DNA from: Haplomitrium mnioides
Taxonomy: Eukaryota > Marchantiophyta > Haplomitriopsida > Calobryales
Direction: 5' to 3'
Length of the DNA stretch: 26,585 nucleotides
Assembly (NCBI GenBank): GCA_049999725.1
Contig: JBNGIS010019509.1
Coordinates: 94,207 to 120,791, forward strand
Positions 1-9,363 of the stretch are shown here, piece by piece (position 1 is the stretch's first letter; the number at the start of each line of letters is the position of its first letter). Both the position numbers and the translations under genes were made by a program. The notes under the pieces are model-generated. The model did not search any database. It was not told the origin of the DNA and saw nothing but the letters and a program-made list of their open reading frames with translations.

Positions 1-172
1 CACTAACACAGCCACCCCTTGCCTTCGACCTCCCTTGAAATGCAATCAGCAACACCCTCCTAATGTCACTAGGGCAGAATATCCTCTGCAATCCTGACTC
101 ACGAGTCCAGGCCGCACGCACTTGCTTCTCCTTCGAGTATCGATCCACCTCTGAGTGTTGGTCCACCTCCTT
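1..172 (-). repeat. LTR fragment fused to copy A pol
   Basis: This stretch resembles the LTR part of copy D at about 10965-11185 (shared 'actaa..cagccacc', then 'gcctcccttgaaatg', 'tatc.atccacctctga' and 'ttggtccacc'). From about 173 the sequence is instead minus-strand pol, alignable with copy C near 23283. The breakpoint lies at or near 'ccacctcc/ttcaccatc'. It is a broken LTR, with the rest either left of the window or lost. Confidence 0.7.
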
Positions 173-870
173 CACCATCAGATATGGCTTCACTTTCTGG
201 AGGAAGACCAATGCCTCTTTCTTATTATTGCCTTTTGGTACCGTGCAGAAAGAAGAAGCTCAATGATGTCTGCATAATCCGTTGGCCTGCTTGCTTGGAC
301 ATGGAATAGATCTTCGTCTCGAAAAGCGTCATCCACCCCTTCCTCATTGATTGGCCTACCGATCCTAGAGAAGAAATCCGCGTTGCTATGTGTCTTCTCT
401 GGCTTAATTCGCACCTCAAAATCAAACTCTTATAGGAGGAACATCCACCTCGCAATCCTCCCCGTCATATCAGATTTGTTTACCATATACTTTAGTGTGT
501 TGTGATAAGTGTGAAAGATCACTTTATAATGGAGAAGGTAGTGCTTGAATTTCTTCAGGGCGTCGATGATTCCTAATGCCTCTCGATTAGTGGCAGAGTA
601 ATTCTTCTCTACGGTAGACAGCAATCTGCTCGCAAAATAAATGGGATGATCACGTCCTTCCTCATCCAACTGGCTGAGCACCACTCCTATACAGAAGCTC
701 AACACGTCGATCATCACGTGGAATTCCTTCCCCCAACTAGGTGGCATGAGCACTGGTGCATTTGCTAGCCGCTTCTTCAGCTCATGGAAACCTGCCAACC
801 ACTCTGGAGTGGGCTCAAACTCACTTCCTTCCTTAGTCATTTTTGCAATGGGTAAGGCTATTGCAGCAAA
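173..870 (-). pseudogene. copy A RNase H and linker to integrase (fragment)
   Basis: Two minus-strand reading frames carry the RNase H domain. The frame at 430-840 holds the first catalytic Asp region (VMIDVLSFCIGVVLSQ), the Glu region (YSATNREALGII) and the third acidic site, which reads FHTYHNTLKYM where the other copies have TDH. The catalytic Asp is thus Tyr here. The frame at 190-414 continues with the fourth acidic site (NADFFSRIG) and the DYADIIEL linker. The two frames are separated by a frameshift near 420-430. Downstream, where integrase should follow, the sequence turns into LTR at about 172. RNase H would degrade the RNA template during reverse transcription; this copy should be inactive. 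Confidence 0.85.
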
Positions 871-1480
871 CTAGTTGATAAATCTTCCATAATAGCCAAA
901 GTAGCCCAAGAAGCCTTGTACCTCCTTCAAATTCGTGGGAAAGGACACCTTTAACAAGATACTAACCTTCTCTTGGTCCACTTCAACTCCTCGGCTAGAT
1001 ATCTTGTGGCCAAGAAGTACTCCCTTCTTTACTCCAAAGAAGCACTTCCTCGGATGCAACCGCAATCTTGTCTCTCAACAGCGCTGGAATATGAGCCTCA
1101 CATCTCACTTATGGTCGCATGCCTTCCNNNNNNNNNNAAACTTCATCAAGTAGTCGTGGAAGATATTCATCATCATCCTTTGGAATATGCCATGCGTGTT
1201 ATAGAGTTTGAAGGGCATTCTTCAAAAGGCAAAAACTCCCCACTCGGTGGTGAAAGCCGTCTTCAGTTGATCCTCCTCCTGTATCCAAATCTGATTGTAT
1301 CTTGAGTAGTCATCCGTAAAGCTATACATCTCCTACTCGGCTACAAGATCCAACACTCCATCAATAAATGGCAATAGGTAATGATCCTTCTTGGTTGCCT
1401 CATTCAACATTCGGTAATCCCGATAGACCCAAATCTTCTGTTTTCCATCCAGCCCCACTTTTTTCGGCACTACTACCAAC
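871..1480 (-). pseudogene. copy A reverse transcriptase, palm to thumb (broken)
   Basis: The minus-strand frame at 871-1065 is typical of the gypsy RT/RNase H connection (LLGHKISSRGVEVDQEK, then FLGYFGYYGRFI). Upstream, 1140-1480 aligns with the RT palm of copies B and C but in several frames with stops. A 10-N gap at 1128-1137 falls where the catalytic FIDDF motif should be. Comparison with copy C indicates that about 32 bases are missing there, so the state of the active site cannot be read. The start of RT is on the preceding open frame, which ends at 1480. Confidence 0.8.
1128..1137. other. assembly gap (10 N) in copy A RT
   Basis: By comparison with copy C (24026-24075) roughly 32 bases are missing, not 10, and they include the RT catalytic motif. 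Confidence 0.85.
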
Positions 1481-2990
1481 TATGACACCCACTCGCTATT
1501 CAAAATAGGGTAGATAAACCCAGCCTCCAATAGTTTGTCCATCTCTTCTTTTACTAGCAAAGAGAATATAGAATTCATCTGAAACTGACGTTGTCTGACA
1601 GGTACTGCTGTTAGTTCCGGGTCGATGCGATGCTCTCCCAATTCCCTTGGGACTCCCTTCAGATCTTTATGGCTTTTAGAAAACACATTGCTGAAGTTTG
1701 CGAAGGTCCGAACTAAGGCTCTCTCTTTGGCCATTGGTAACTCAACCCCTACATGGAATTTTTGACCTTCCGGTACGACAACCTCCTTATGCTGCACTTC
1801 TCTTACTATCCCCACTTTGTTCCTCCTAAGCAGCTCAATTCCTCCCTCGAGGGTTGCCAAACACATTCCTCCTTGGGCTAGCTTCATCTTGCTTCTGTCG
1901 TGGTAGTGGAACTTCAACTCCCCTTCGAACTCAAGGTCCATCTTCTCTTTCTTTCCCGATGGTCCGACCCTATCTTCTGAATTGGGTCCAGCTATTGCCC
2001 CTCTCATAAGATCTATTCGACCAATCTGCATCTCGTCTTCCTCGTCCAAACTTTCTTCCTCCCCGTCGTCCAACTGGATCCAGTAGTAGCACTCCGTCTT
2101 AGTCTCATCTTTCGACCATTCATTGTCATAATTTTCCTCAGGGTGTGTCTCTTCCTCATGGGGTATTGCCCCATAACAGACCACCGCCCTCTTTGGTCGG
2201 AACGTCAAAGTAGAGTTTCCCCAGTTGTGTAAGACTTGGGCACCGTACAACCATGGTCTTCCAATTAGAACCGGGTAAGGAGAAGCTCGCGTTGGCCGCA
2301 TCACTAGATAATTCAATCTCAATTCCACATCTCCGATGGTGGTGGGTACTTGCATTAGAGCTCCCAACGGCTTCACTCGCGATCTGTCAGCGAGTCTCAT
2401 GATTCGAGCGGTGGCTTGAAACTCCTTGAATCCCAACCTATGTGAGGTCTCTTCAATCATGATGTTGACCCCTACTCCTCCATCCATTAGCGCCGGTGAG
2501 AGTGTACAACCTGCGATCTGAATATCAATTTCTGGGGCACCCTTGTCTTCATAGACTAGGCTCAGATCGGATGTGGTGCCCATCCAGGGGAGGCGCCTCT
2601 GCCTCTTTGGTCCTATCAATAGTTCCTTCAATTGCCTTCTATATAGCAGATTGTCTTTAATCAGCTACCCAACTGTTGTTGTGACTAGGCAATCTCGGAC
2701 GTCCGCTTGAATGTTGTAGGGGACATGCTTGGCCACCTTGATTGAGACTGTCATCGCTTCTTTATTCTTCTGAGGCTCCTCTAAGGCCTACTGCCTCCGA
2801 ACTTCCTTACTAGTTTCCTTGGTTGCATTCCTCTCCTCTGCGGCATCCATGGCCTCTACTTGTCCTCTTACCTCCTCTTGTTGCCTTGGGTGGAACCATT
2901 TGGAGTTGTCTCTCTGGTAATCAGAATTGCTATCACACAGTGACTCGGGATTCTTAACCTTCTCAGCTTCACGCCCCTTCCTCCGCTTTT
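1480..2990 (-). pseudogene. copy A protease and start of reverse transcriptase
   Basis: The longest open frame of the window (1480-2631, 383 codons, minus strand) starts inside the gag-pol polyprotein, not at a true start; homologous sequence continues upstream to about 2760 with a stop near 2665. Around residue 50 is the retropepsin active site, which reads LMDGGVGVNIM: the Asp is present but the usual Ser/Thr of D-S/T-G is Gly. The C-terminal protease motif YPVLIGRPWLYGA follows near residue 100. Residues 170-330 are an acidic linker. The RT N-terminus appears at the end (EEMDKLLEAGFIYPILNSEW), after which the frame breaks. The protease would cut the gag-pol polyprotein in virus-like particles. 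Confidence 0.85.
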
Positions 2991-4525
2991 CATTTTCTGA
3001 TTTTGGGTTTCCACTCGTGTTATCACTTGATAGTAGTTCTCAGATGGGGGTGGGTCCTAGCGTGGCAACTCAGCTTCCTTCTTCTAATGTCCGCCCCTTA
3101 CTTCTAGCTCCTAGTCCAACGTTATCATATTCACCGCTGGTAGGGGTGGTGGGGAATTCGCCTCTGCACTTGGGCCCAGCTCTAGTCTCTTGTTGAGCGG
3201 GCAATTCATCACCACATGCCCCTTGGACTTACATTGGAAGCAGAGCATATAGGGTTCTGCTTCCATAGCTCTAGGTAATTCGGGGATATGTGACTCGGCT
3301 GACCACATTTCCAGCAGATCATGATGGTCGTTTGGGGAGGCTTACCAGCCACCCAATAGCTGGATTGTCCTACCCCTTCCATTGTGGGTCTGCTCAAAAT
3401 TGTGTGAGGTCCACCATTGACATGGTACAACGTCTCTGGGGCCTCTTTGGGCACATACTCAACCTCCTCATGCATGTATTCTGCGGGTTCTTTCCTCACG
3501 TAGTGAATGGCAGGAGCCTCCATGGGGCACTCGAGAGGAGAGTGGCCGTGTTGTTTACACTTAACACACCAGACGTCTACTCGTCTGATCGGCCTTGGCT
3601 TGCTCTCTGGTTTTATCCTTGCAAGGAGTATATGCAAGGCCCCCATTTTCGCACTCAACTCCTCCACCTTCTCACTCAACTTCCCACCTTCTCTCTTGGA
3701 AGATTCTGGTTCGAGTTCCTTATCTAAGGTTCTCTTTGGTTGCTTCTTTTTTCCCTCCTAATGATGAGTGCGCCGATCCTTCCGATCTCTAGCATCCCTC
3801 CTCTTTTGTTCCTTTTGTTTCTTTTTTCTTCTAGCTGACCTCTCCTCATCAGAACTACTGGTGTTTGATTCCTCATCACTTCTTGAGGTGGGGGCCGAAC
3901 TCTCCTCTGATTCCTCCTCACTGCTAGTCCCATCCGAGGAGTCCTCTGATCCGTACTTAATCCGTGTCTTCCTCCTCGAGCTCGTGACAGAGGCTCTTAC
4001 ATGGGACTAGGCTGCACTCACCACAGCTTCTAAGGTTTGGAGGTCGGTCTATCGCACCCACGTTCCTATACTCTTTGGCAAAGCCACCAAGAACCATGAA
4101 GTTAGCATCCCGTCAGTGGCTAAGGAGTTCAGCTTTCATGCCACTTACTTGAATCTCTATAGGAATTTTCTCACTGACTCATTTTTTTGCATCCACAGCT
4201 GCCCCATCTTAATCAAGACCTCAGTCTCCTCTGCAATATGTCAGAACTCAGATACAAACACGACCTTAAATGCCTCCCAATCCCTCTTGATCTGATTTGG
4301 CAAGTACTTATACCACGGTTAGGCCTCTCCCTTCAAGATAGCGGGCAGGATACCCAAAATCAAGTGACTCTCTCCGTTGGCCTCCACCGCATTCTCCAAG
4401 TTGTCCAGCCATGCGTTGGGGTCATCCTTTGGTCGCCCCTTATATGGCTTGTACTTAAATCTCCCTCGCAGTCCTGGAGGTGGTACAGGATGAGCCCTTA
4501 CAGCAGCACACAAGGATAACTCCAC
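2990..4525 (-). pseudogene. copy A gag with three zinc knuckles (broken)
   Basis: On the minus strand the capsid-like N-terminal part is at 4319-4525 (FKYKPYKGRPKDDPNAWLDN), which fits the retrotransposon gag family. 3990-4318 continues it with at least six stops. A Ser/Glu/Lys-rich linker follows at 3724-3990. Three CCHC knuckles then occur: 3527-3568 (complete, CX2CX4HX4C), 3275-3316 (last Cys is Tyr) and 3201-3242 (complete, in another frame). The first two are about 70 residues apart and the last two about 11. Gag packages element RNA in cytoplasmic particles. Three knuckles is more than the one usual in plant gypsy gag. Stops and at least one frameshift make this copy a pseudogene. Confidence 0.8.
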
Positions 4526-4666
4526 TCACACATCAATGCTCACTTCCACACCTGTCTTGCTTTTCAAGTTTGACTACTTTGTGCCACTCCTCCCAAGAAC
4601 TAAACTGGTTCTCGGTTGGTCTCAGGTTCTTGCGAACCTCTGCCCTCCTTCTAGTGCTAAAAACTA
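4526..4666 (-). promoter_or_regulatory. copy A leader with candidate primer-binding site
   Basis: This lies between the LTR end (4667) and gag. Directly inside the LTR the minus strand reads TTTTTAGCACTAGAAGGAGG (about 4645-4664), the expected place for a tRNA primer-binding site. It is not a clear match to a tRNA end I can recall and may be mutated. Just after it a perfect 6-bp stem with a 4-base loop occurs (aggttc ttgc gaacct, 4624-4639), which could fold in the leader RNA. Confidence 0.4.
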
Positions 4667-5251
4667 TGTCACGCCCTTCTCTTCGGCCTTAGCTCAGGAA
4701 GAGCTTATTCCGACGGGAGGGGTGCAATGCAGTTTAACAGGGCCTTTTATGAGATGGCCCTGGACCCTGATTTATCTCTTTCACGTACTAATGGTCGTGA
4801 GCTTCTACACCAACCCCACGAACCACACTCCACTCTTTCTCTCCACACACACCCCCAAGCCCAAATAGAACCCACTTAGATCTTGTCCTTCTAGCAGTCA
4901 CTCATTCTTGCTCGGAGACTATTTTCAATCATTCACATCTATACCATTTCAAAAGGAGAAAAGTATACACAGGACTATGTCTACGAACTCAATGCAACTG
5001 TGCGCCAAATTTACACAGAGCCAGCTACTCCAACACCTTTACTATACTCTCAACGCACCATCTATCTGCTCTACAACATCTCAAAGGCTTATTCACAACT
5101 ACACGACAAAGCATATACACGTATTGACACTATCTACTCCACAGAAGCATGAAGCGCCATCCGCCAGCGACTCCAAACACCACATGAGTCTCCCCCGCGA
5201 TGCTTCTCACTTCAACCCGCCCACTCACGCACACATCACCGCTAGTTTATA
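4667..5251 (-). repeat. copy A 5' LTR
   Basis: On the plus strand it runs from TGTCACGCCC to AGTTTATA, so in element orientation it starts TATAAACT and ends GGGCGTGACA, 585 bases. The end matches the LTR ends of C (TGTCATGCCCC at 19249) and B (complement at 10552). A conserved block near 4744-4780 (ttttatgagatggccc... ttatctcttt) is shared with C (about 19328-19362) and B (complement near 10440-10476). Beyond 5251 the plus strand becomes protease coding sequence of copy B. The LTR is about half the length of those in B and C (about 1.2 kb). Confidence 0.7.
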
Positions 5252-5560
5252 CCCTCCCTCCTCCGAGTACCCACTTTTAATGGGGGCAAAGAATTCAAGC
5301 TAAACTATCTTGTAATGCGCTGAGCCCGAGCCTCTCTATACCCAGTGTTGATCGGACGACCTTGGCTATATGGAGCATGAGTGCTACACAATTGGGGGAG
5401 TTCAACCCTAGTATTTAGTCCTGAAAAAATGGTGGTTCACTGTGGACCAGTGCCAAATCTAGGGGAGACACAAGCAGAAGAACCTCGAACCCGTAGCAAT
5501 CCCAATAAGGCAACGCCAGTACAAGATGAACCCTCAATTCTTCTTGATGGTAAAGGAGGA
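5252..5560 (+). pseudogene. copy B protease, C-terminal half
   Basis: The plus-strand frame beginning near 5258 reads LRVPTFNGGKEFKLNYLVMR, collinear with copy A's protease (LMQVPTTIGDVELRLNYLVM). It continues after a stop with SLYPVLIGRPWLYGA, another stop, then VLHNWGSSTLVFSPEK. The catalytic Asp lies upstream and is missing. The acidic linker before RT is much shortened: RT sequence begins near 5525, against about 150 residues of linker in copy A. Confidence 0.8.
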
Positions 5561-6330
5561 AATTGATAAATTGTTGGAAGCAAACTTCATTTACCTAGTT
5601 CCGAATAGTGAGTGGGTGTCCTCTATGGTAGTAGTGCCAAAGAAGCTTGGACATGGTGGAGAACGAAAAATCAGGGTGTGTCAAGATTTTTGAAAACTAA
5701 ATGATTCAACCAAGAAGGACCACTACCCTTTACCCTTTACAGATGAGGTGCTGAATTTGGTTGTGGGGCAAGAGGTCTATAGCTTCTTGGATGGATATTT
5801 AGGATACAATAAGATCTGGATTTAGGAGGAGGACCAATTAAAGACGACATTCACCATGGAATAGGGGGTGTTTGCCTTCTGAAGAATTCCTTTCGGACTC
5901 TGTAATGCACCTGGAACCTTGCAGCGGATGATGATGAACATCTTCTATGACTACTTGAGGAAATTTTTGGAAATTTGCATTGATGACTTTGTGGTGTACA
6001 GGAAGATCTGCAACCACGAGCAGAATGTGAGGCTTACTCTCCAACGGTGACAAGAAACAAGGTTGAGGTTGCATCCGAGGAAGTGCTTCTTCGGAGTGAA
6101 GGAATGGATACTCTTCGAGCACAAGATTTCAAGTTGAGGCATTGAGGTGGACTAGGAAAAAATTAGAATCTAGATGAAGGTGTCATTCCCCACCAACCTC
6201 AAGGAAGTGTAAGGCTTTCTGGGGTGTGTGGGCTACTACCAAAGATTCATCGATCAGTTTTGTTTAGTGGCCATACCCCTCACAGAAATGACAAAGAGGG
6301 GCAGTACATGTGAGGCCACCCTCGAGAGGC
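5525..6330 (+). pseudogene. copy B reverse transcriptase (with stops)
   Basis: The frame is nearly collinear with gypsy RT: N-terminal VKEEIDKLLEANFIYLV, then VVVPKKLG, the VCQDF-stop-KLND motif (TGA at 5691-5693 where Arg is usual), PFGLCNAPGT, and the catalytic CIDDFVVY at 5976-5999, which is intact. The thumb follows (RLRLHPRKCFFGVKEWILF) and the connection GCVGYYQRFIDQF. At least seven in-frame stops interrupt it, several explicable by single C-to-T or G-to-A changes. This is the only copy here whose RT Asp-Asp pair can be seen intact. RT copies element RNA into DNA; this copy cannot be translated. Confidence 0.88.
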
Positions 6331-6900
6331 TCGCAAGTTTCCATGAGTTGAAGAGGCGACTAGCGAGTGCTCAAATACTCATGCCCCCCAAGCTGGGGAA
6401 AGGAATTCAATGTCATGATCGACGTGTCAGGCTTCTTCATAGGGGCAGTATTAAGCCAGGTGGATGAGAAGGGCAGGGACCATCCCATTTACTTTGTCAA
6501 CAAGTTGCTGGCCCATGTTGAGAAAAATTACTCTACCACCGATCGGGAGGCTTTGGGGATCATCTATGCATTAAAGAAATTCAAGCATTTTCTTGTGCAT
6601 TATAAGATGATCTTTCACAAAGATCACAATGCCTTGAAGTACCTGGTGAATAAGCTTGATGTAAGAGACAGATTGCAAGATGGGTGCTTCTCCTACAAGA
6701 GTTTGATTTCGAAGTACAGATCAAACTAGGAACAAAGCACATCAATGCGGATTTCTTCTCCCATGTGGCGGGACCAATCAATGATGCGAAGGTGGATGAC
6801 GTCTTTTGAGATGAGGATCTATTCCAAGTTAGAACAAGGAAGCCAACAAATTATGCCGACATCATTGAATTCCTCTTGACAGCACAAATCCCGAAGGGCA
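6331..6900 (+). pseudogene. copy B RNase H and linker
   Basis: A frameshift near 6410 moves the reading frame to one that gives MIDVSGFFIGAVLSQ (first acidic site), YSTTDREALGII (Glu) and FHKDHNALKYLV (third Asp). A second shift near 6665 is needed to continue with KHINADFFSHVAG (fourth acidic site) and NYADIIEFLL. All four acidic residues are recognisable, unlike copies A and C, but the chain is broken by two frameshifts and a stop near 6809. Confidence 0.85.
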
Positions 6901-8132
6901 GTAGTAGAGAGGAGGCAACGGTGTTTCTTCGAAAGATGAAACTATATCTCTTGGTGAAGGGAGAAGTGCATAAGCAGGGTCTCGACGGTATGATCAAAAG
7001 ATGCTTGAAATGAGACCAAGCCACAGTGGTAATGCAGGCTTTACATGAAGAGGAAGTGTGGGGCCACTTCGCAGCGGATGCCACGGTCACAAAAGTGCTG
7101 AATGCAAGATATTGGTGACCAACTTTGCACAAGGATGTGCACTTTTGTTTGAAGAGATGCGATGCTTGTCAGAGGATGGGAAAACCAACGGCCAACCAAC
7201 ATCACCTGTTGGTTTCAATCATCCCGCTAGCACCCTTTGAGAAATGGGGCATAGATTTCATCGAGCCAATTGCACCATCAACCCGACGGGGAAATAGGTA
7301 CATTCTATTGGTCACTGATTACACCACCAAGTGGGTTAAGGCTAGAGACACCCGGAAGGATGATGCAAAAAGAGTGGGAGCCTTCGTGTACGAGCAAGTT
7401 TTTTGCAGATTTGGACCACCTCTAGAGCTGGTTAGTGACTAGGCCACACATTTCATCAACCAAGTGATCCAAGATTTGACATCGAGGTACTTGATCAAGC
7501 ACCGCCACACCATAGCTTACCATCTCAAGGAAAACAGATTGACAGATAGGGCAAACGGGATCATATGCAAGATCCTGAGCAAGACGGTGGCAGCAAGCAA
7601 GGCCGACTGGGACCTCAAGCTACTGACAGCAATACACGCTTATAACTTTGCATACAAGACCACCACTGGTCACTGCCCTTATTTCTTGGTCTTCGAACAA
7701 CATGCATTAGTACTAGTGGAGTATGAAGTACCAACCAAAAGGCTTTTGAAGGATGAGAGAATGGCGGTTGATCAAAGCAGAAGGGAAAGGTTGTATCAGC
7801 TAGAAGAATTGGAAGAAGCAATGGAGAAAGCTCAAGGGCGATTGGAACACCACCAAAAATTGCAAAAGAGGCAGCACGATAAGGAACTAAAGCCGACAGA
7901 CATTTGTGTTGTTGTACCACATCCTATTAATACATTTTCTAGGAAAATTTCACACAAGGTGGATGGGACCCTTTGTTCTATAGAAGCTGCATCGAAATAG
8001 ATCTGCCAAGCTGGAAACATTAGAGGGGAACGATTTGCGAATAAGGTACATTATGATTGCCTCAAGAGATATGTTCACACGGAAGGGGAAAGGGGGGTTC
8101 GAAGTCAACCTGCTAAGAGAGTTTGGATATGA
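6900..8132 (+). pseudogene. copy B integrase (catalytic Glu replaced by Asp)
   Basis: The zinc-binding region (HEEEVWGHFAAD ... HFCLKRCDACQ) spans about 7045-7175. The catalytic core has the first Asp in KWGIDFIEP and the second in ELVSD (codon 7437-7439), directly followed by a TAG (7440-7442). Exactly 35 residues later the expected Glu is Asp (NRLTDRANG, codon 7545-7547). The C-terminal part at 7740-8000 is Lys/Glu-rich (QGRLEHHQKLQKRQHDKELK), then CLKRYVHTEGERG to a TGA at 8130-8132. No chromodomain is seen. Integrase would join element DNA to the host chromosome; stops and the Glu loss make it inactive. Confidence 0.88.
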
Positions 8133-9353
8133 GTTTGGCGGGGGTGGGTGTGTGATTTTGTTGAGGGGTTGTAATTTGAATTCGACAGTTTTACATTTTT
8201 GGCGCTACATCTAGCTAGACCACGGCCATAGCACGAAAAGCAACTAGTAGAGCGGAAACAGAGAGTAGGTGTTCACGGAGATGCTTCACACTTAAACGGC
8301 AAGTTATGTTAGCTAGTGACATGAGGGCTAAATAAGATTCCTGGAAATCGGAAGCAATATTAGAGCATTTTTTCCTCTTTCAAGTGTTAAGATCGACTAG
8401 AAGCAGCGGAACATTTCATATCAGGAAGTAAGAATGGGTCACCTACTTATCTGATCCAAAGAGTGAAATCAAAGCCAGGACAGGGAAGACACGGTACTTG
8501 CAAAAAGTGTTTACAAAAAGGAGGAAGGAAGAGCAATGTCTGCACTAGAAGGAAGATGGAGGATCGAGTGAGGAAGATCAAGGGAACAAAACAGGATCAA
8601 AGACTCAGCACTAGAAGAGAGGAGCTTCAAGTAAGGCAGGGGACTCCAACATTACGTTTGGGACAACATTCAAGAGCAAAAGTGAGAGGAAGTGGAGGCG
8701 CCCAGCATGCCAGAAGCGAAGGATTGGGAGAAGCACAGAGAATGCAACGACCCTTCTAAAGCAGTGACAACACCAAGGATTGAGGGACGCTCCGTTCCCC
8801 CTGGCGTGGACGGGCTTCACCAAGGTTCAAAACCACTTTGGTCTTCAAAAAGACTATTGGGCGGAAGTTCTTCAGAAGTATCGGAAAAAGAGGGGGAGGC
8901 CAGAATTTCCTCTAAGGAAATGTGTGGGCAGAGTCCCATCGGGTCGAGTCAACTTTGGAACTAGGTAGTCAAACGCGGCAGTCCAACTTCCCCTTTGAAA
9001 GCGATGGCAGACGGCGCTCTTTGGAAAAGGGTCAAACTTCAGAGTTGACCATCATGCTTACCTTCTTCGGACTACCTTTTCAGATCTGGGCCAAGTTGGT
9101 CTACTTGCGGATTTGCACCAGGTTCAACTTCTTCGGATCTTAGCTTTGGATCTCCATCGACCTTACTACTTCAGAGCAATCTTTGGATCTGTCTTTTGAA
9201 TAGCCTTTTTCGGATCTCTCTTCGGAACGTACTTCTTCAGAACCACTTTGGATCGTACAGAAAAGTGTCACCGCATCAACAAACTGTTACTAACTAGAAA
9301 AATAGCCAAATGTTTTTTGGGGAGGAAACAAGAAATGCTTTGGAAGGGTACGC
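8133..9353 (+). other. copy B 3' internal region between pol and LTR
   Basis: This 1.2 kb stretch after pol is homologous, in reverse orientation, to 20486-22118 of copy C and to 11592-12790 of copy D, so it belongs to the element. It includes open frames at 8463-8759 and 8692-8964 and a gapless block shared with C and D around 8770-8830. Four W-box cores (TTGAC or its complement) lie at 8947-9050, together with a conserved 'caaaggggaagttgga'-type box (complement, about 8980-9000). The last part (9060-9260) is rich in diverged 'ttcggatct' repeats. Whether it ever encoded a protein is undecided. Confidence 0.6.
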
Positions 9354-9363
9354 AGGGGGGGAG
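9354..9363 (+). promoter_or_regulatory. copy B polypurine tract
   Basis: AGGGGGGGAG lies immediately before the proposed LTR start TATAGATTGG. In LTR elements a purine tract next to the 3' LTR primes plus-strand DNA synthesis. Copy C has a 19-base purine tract at the same position. Confidence 0.6.

Larger units (their letters stand above)
1..5251 (-). mobile_element. Ty3/gypsy LTR retrotransposon, copy A (degenerate)
   Basis: Read on the minus strand this is 5' LTR (4667-5251), leader (4526-4666), gag (about 2990-4525), protease and RT start (1480-2990), rest of RT (871-1480) and RNase H (173-870), joined at about 172 to an LTR scrap. Domain order is that of Ty3/gypsy. Integrase and the 3' internal region are absent, so it cannot have transposed in this form. 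The 5' end abuts plus-strand protease coding sequence of copy B, suggesting A inserted into B. No chromodomain is seen in related copies, and the long region between pol and LTR in B and C is more like non-chromoviral plant gypsy lineages; that placement is inference. Confidence 0.85.

Noticed and set aside
3290-3727. 145-codon plus-strand frame over copy A gag.
   Set aside because: It is opposite to the zinc knuckles, which are clearly read on the minus strand; a shadow.
7740-8132. Chromodomain at the integrase C-terminus.
   Set aside because: No chromodomain-like aromatic and acidic pattern is visible in B or C; the tail is Lys/Glu-rich and then degenerate.
8101-8210. Claim of a proven third gene overlapping the end of pol.
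   Set aside because: B-C differences are spread about evenly over codon positions and both frames are broken soon after, so I only report it as a possibility.
8190-8215. ACATTTTTGGCGCTACATC after B's pol looks like an LTR end plus primer-binding site and resembles A's leader.
   Set aside because: It lies downstream of pol, not before gag, and copy C has a different sequence at the same place. Probably chance.
8193-8260. Splice-site-like CAG/GTAAGG in C and CAA/GTAAGG in B near 8633, suggesting an intron in the 3' region.
   Set aside because: The interval to any acceptor is too short and frames on both sides do not agree between B and C.
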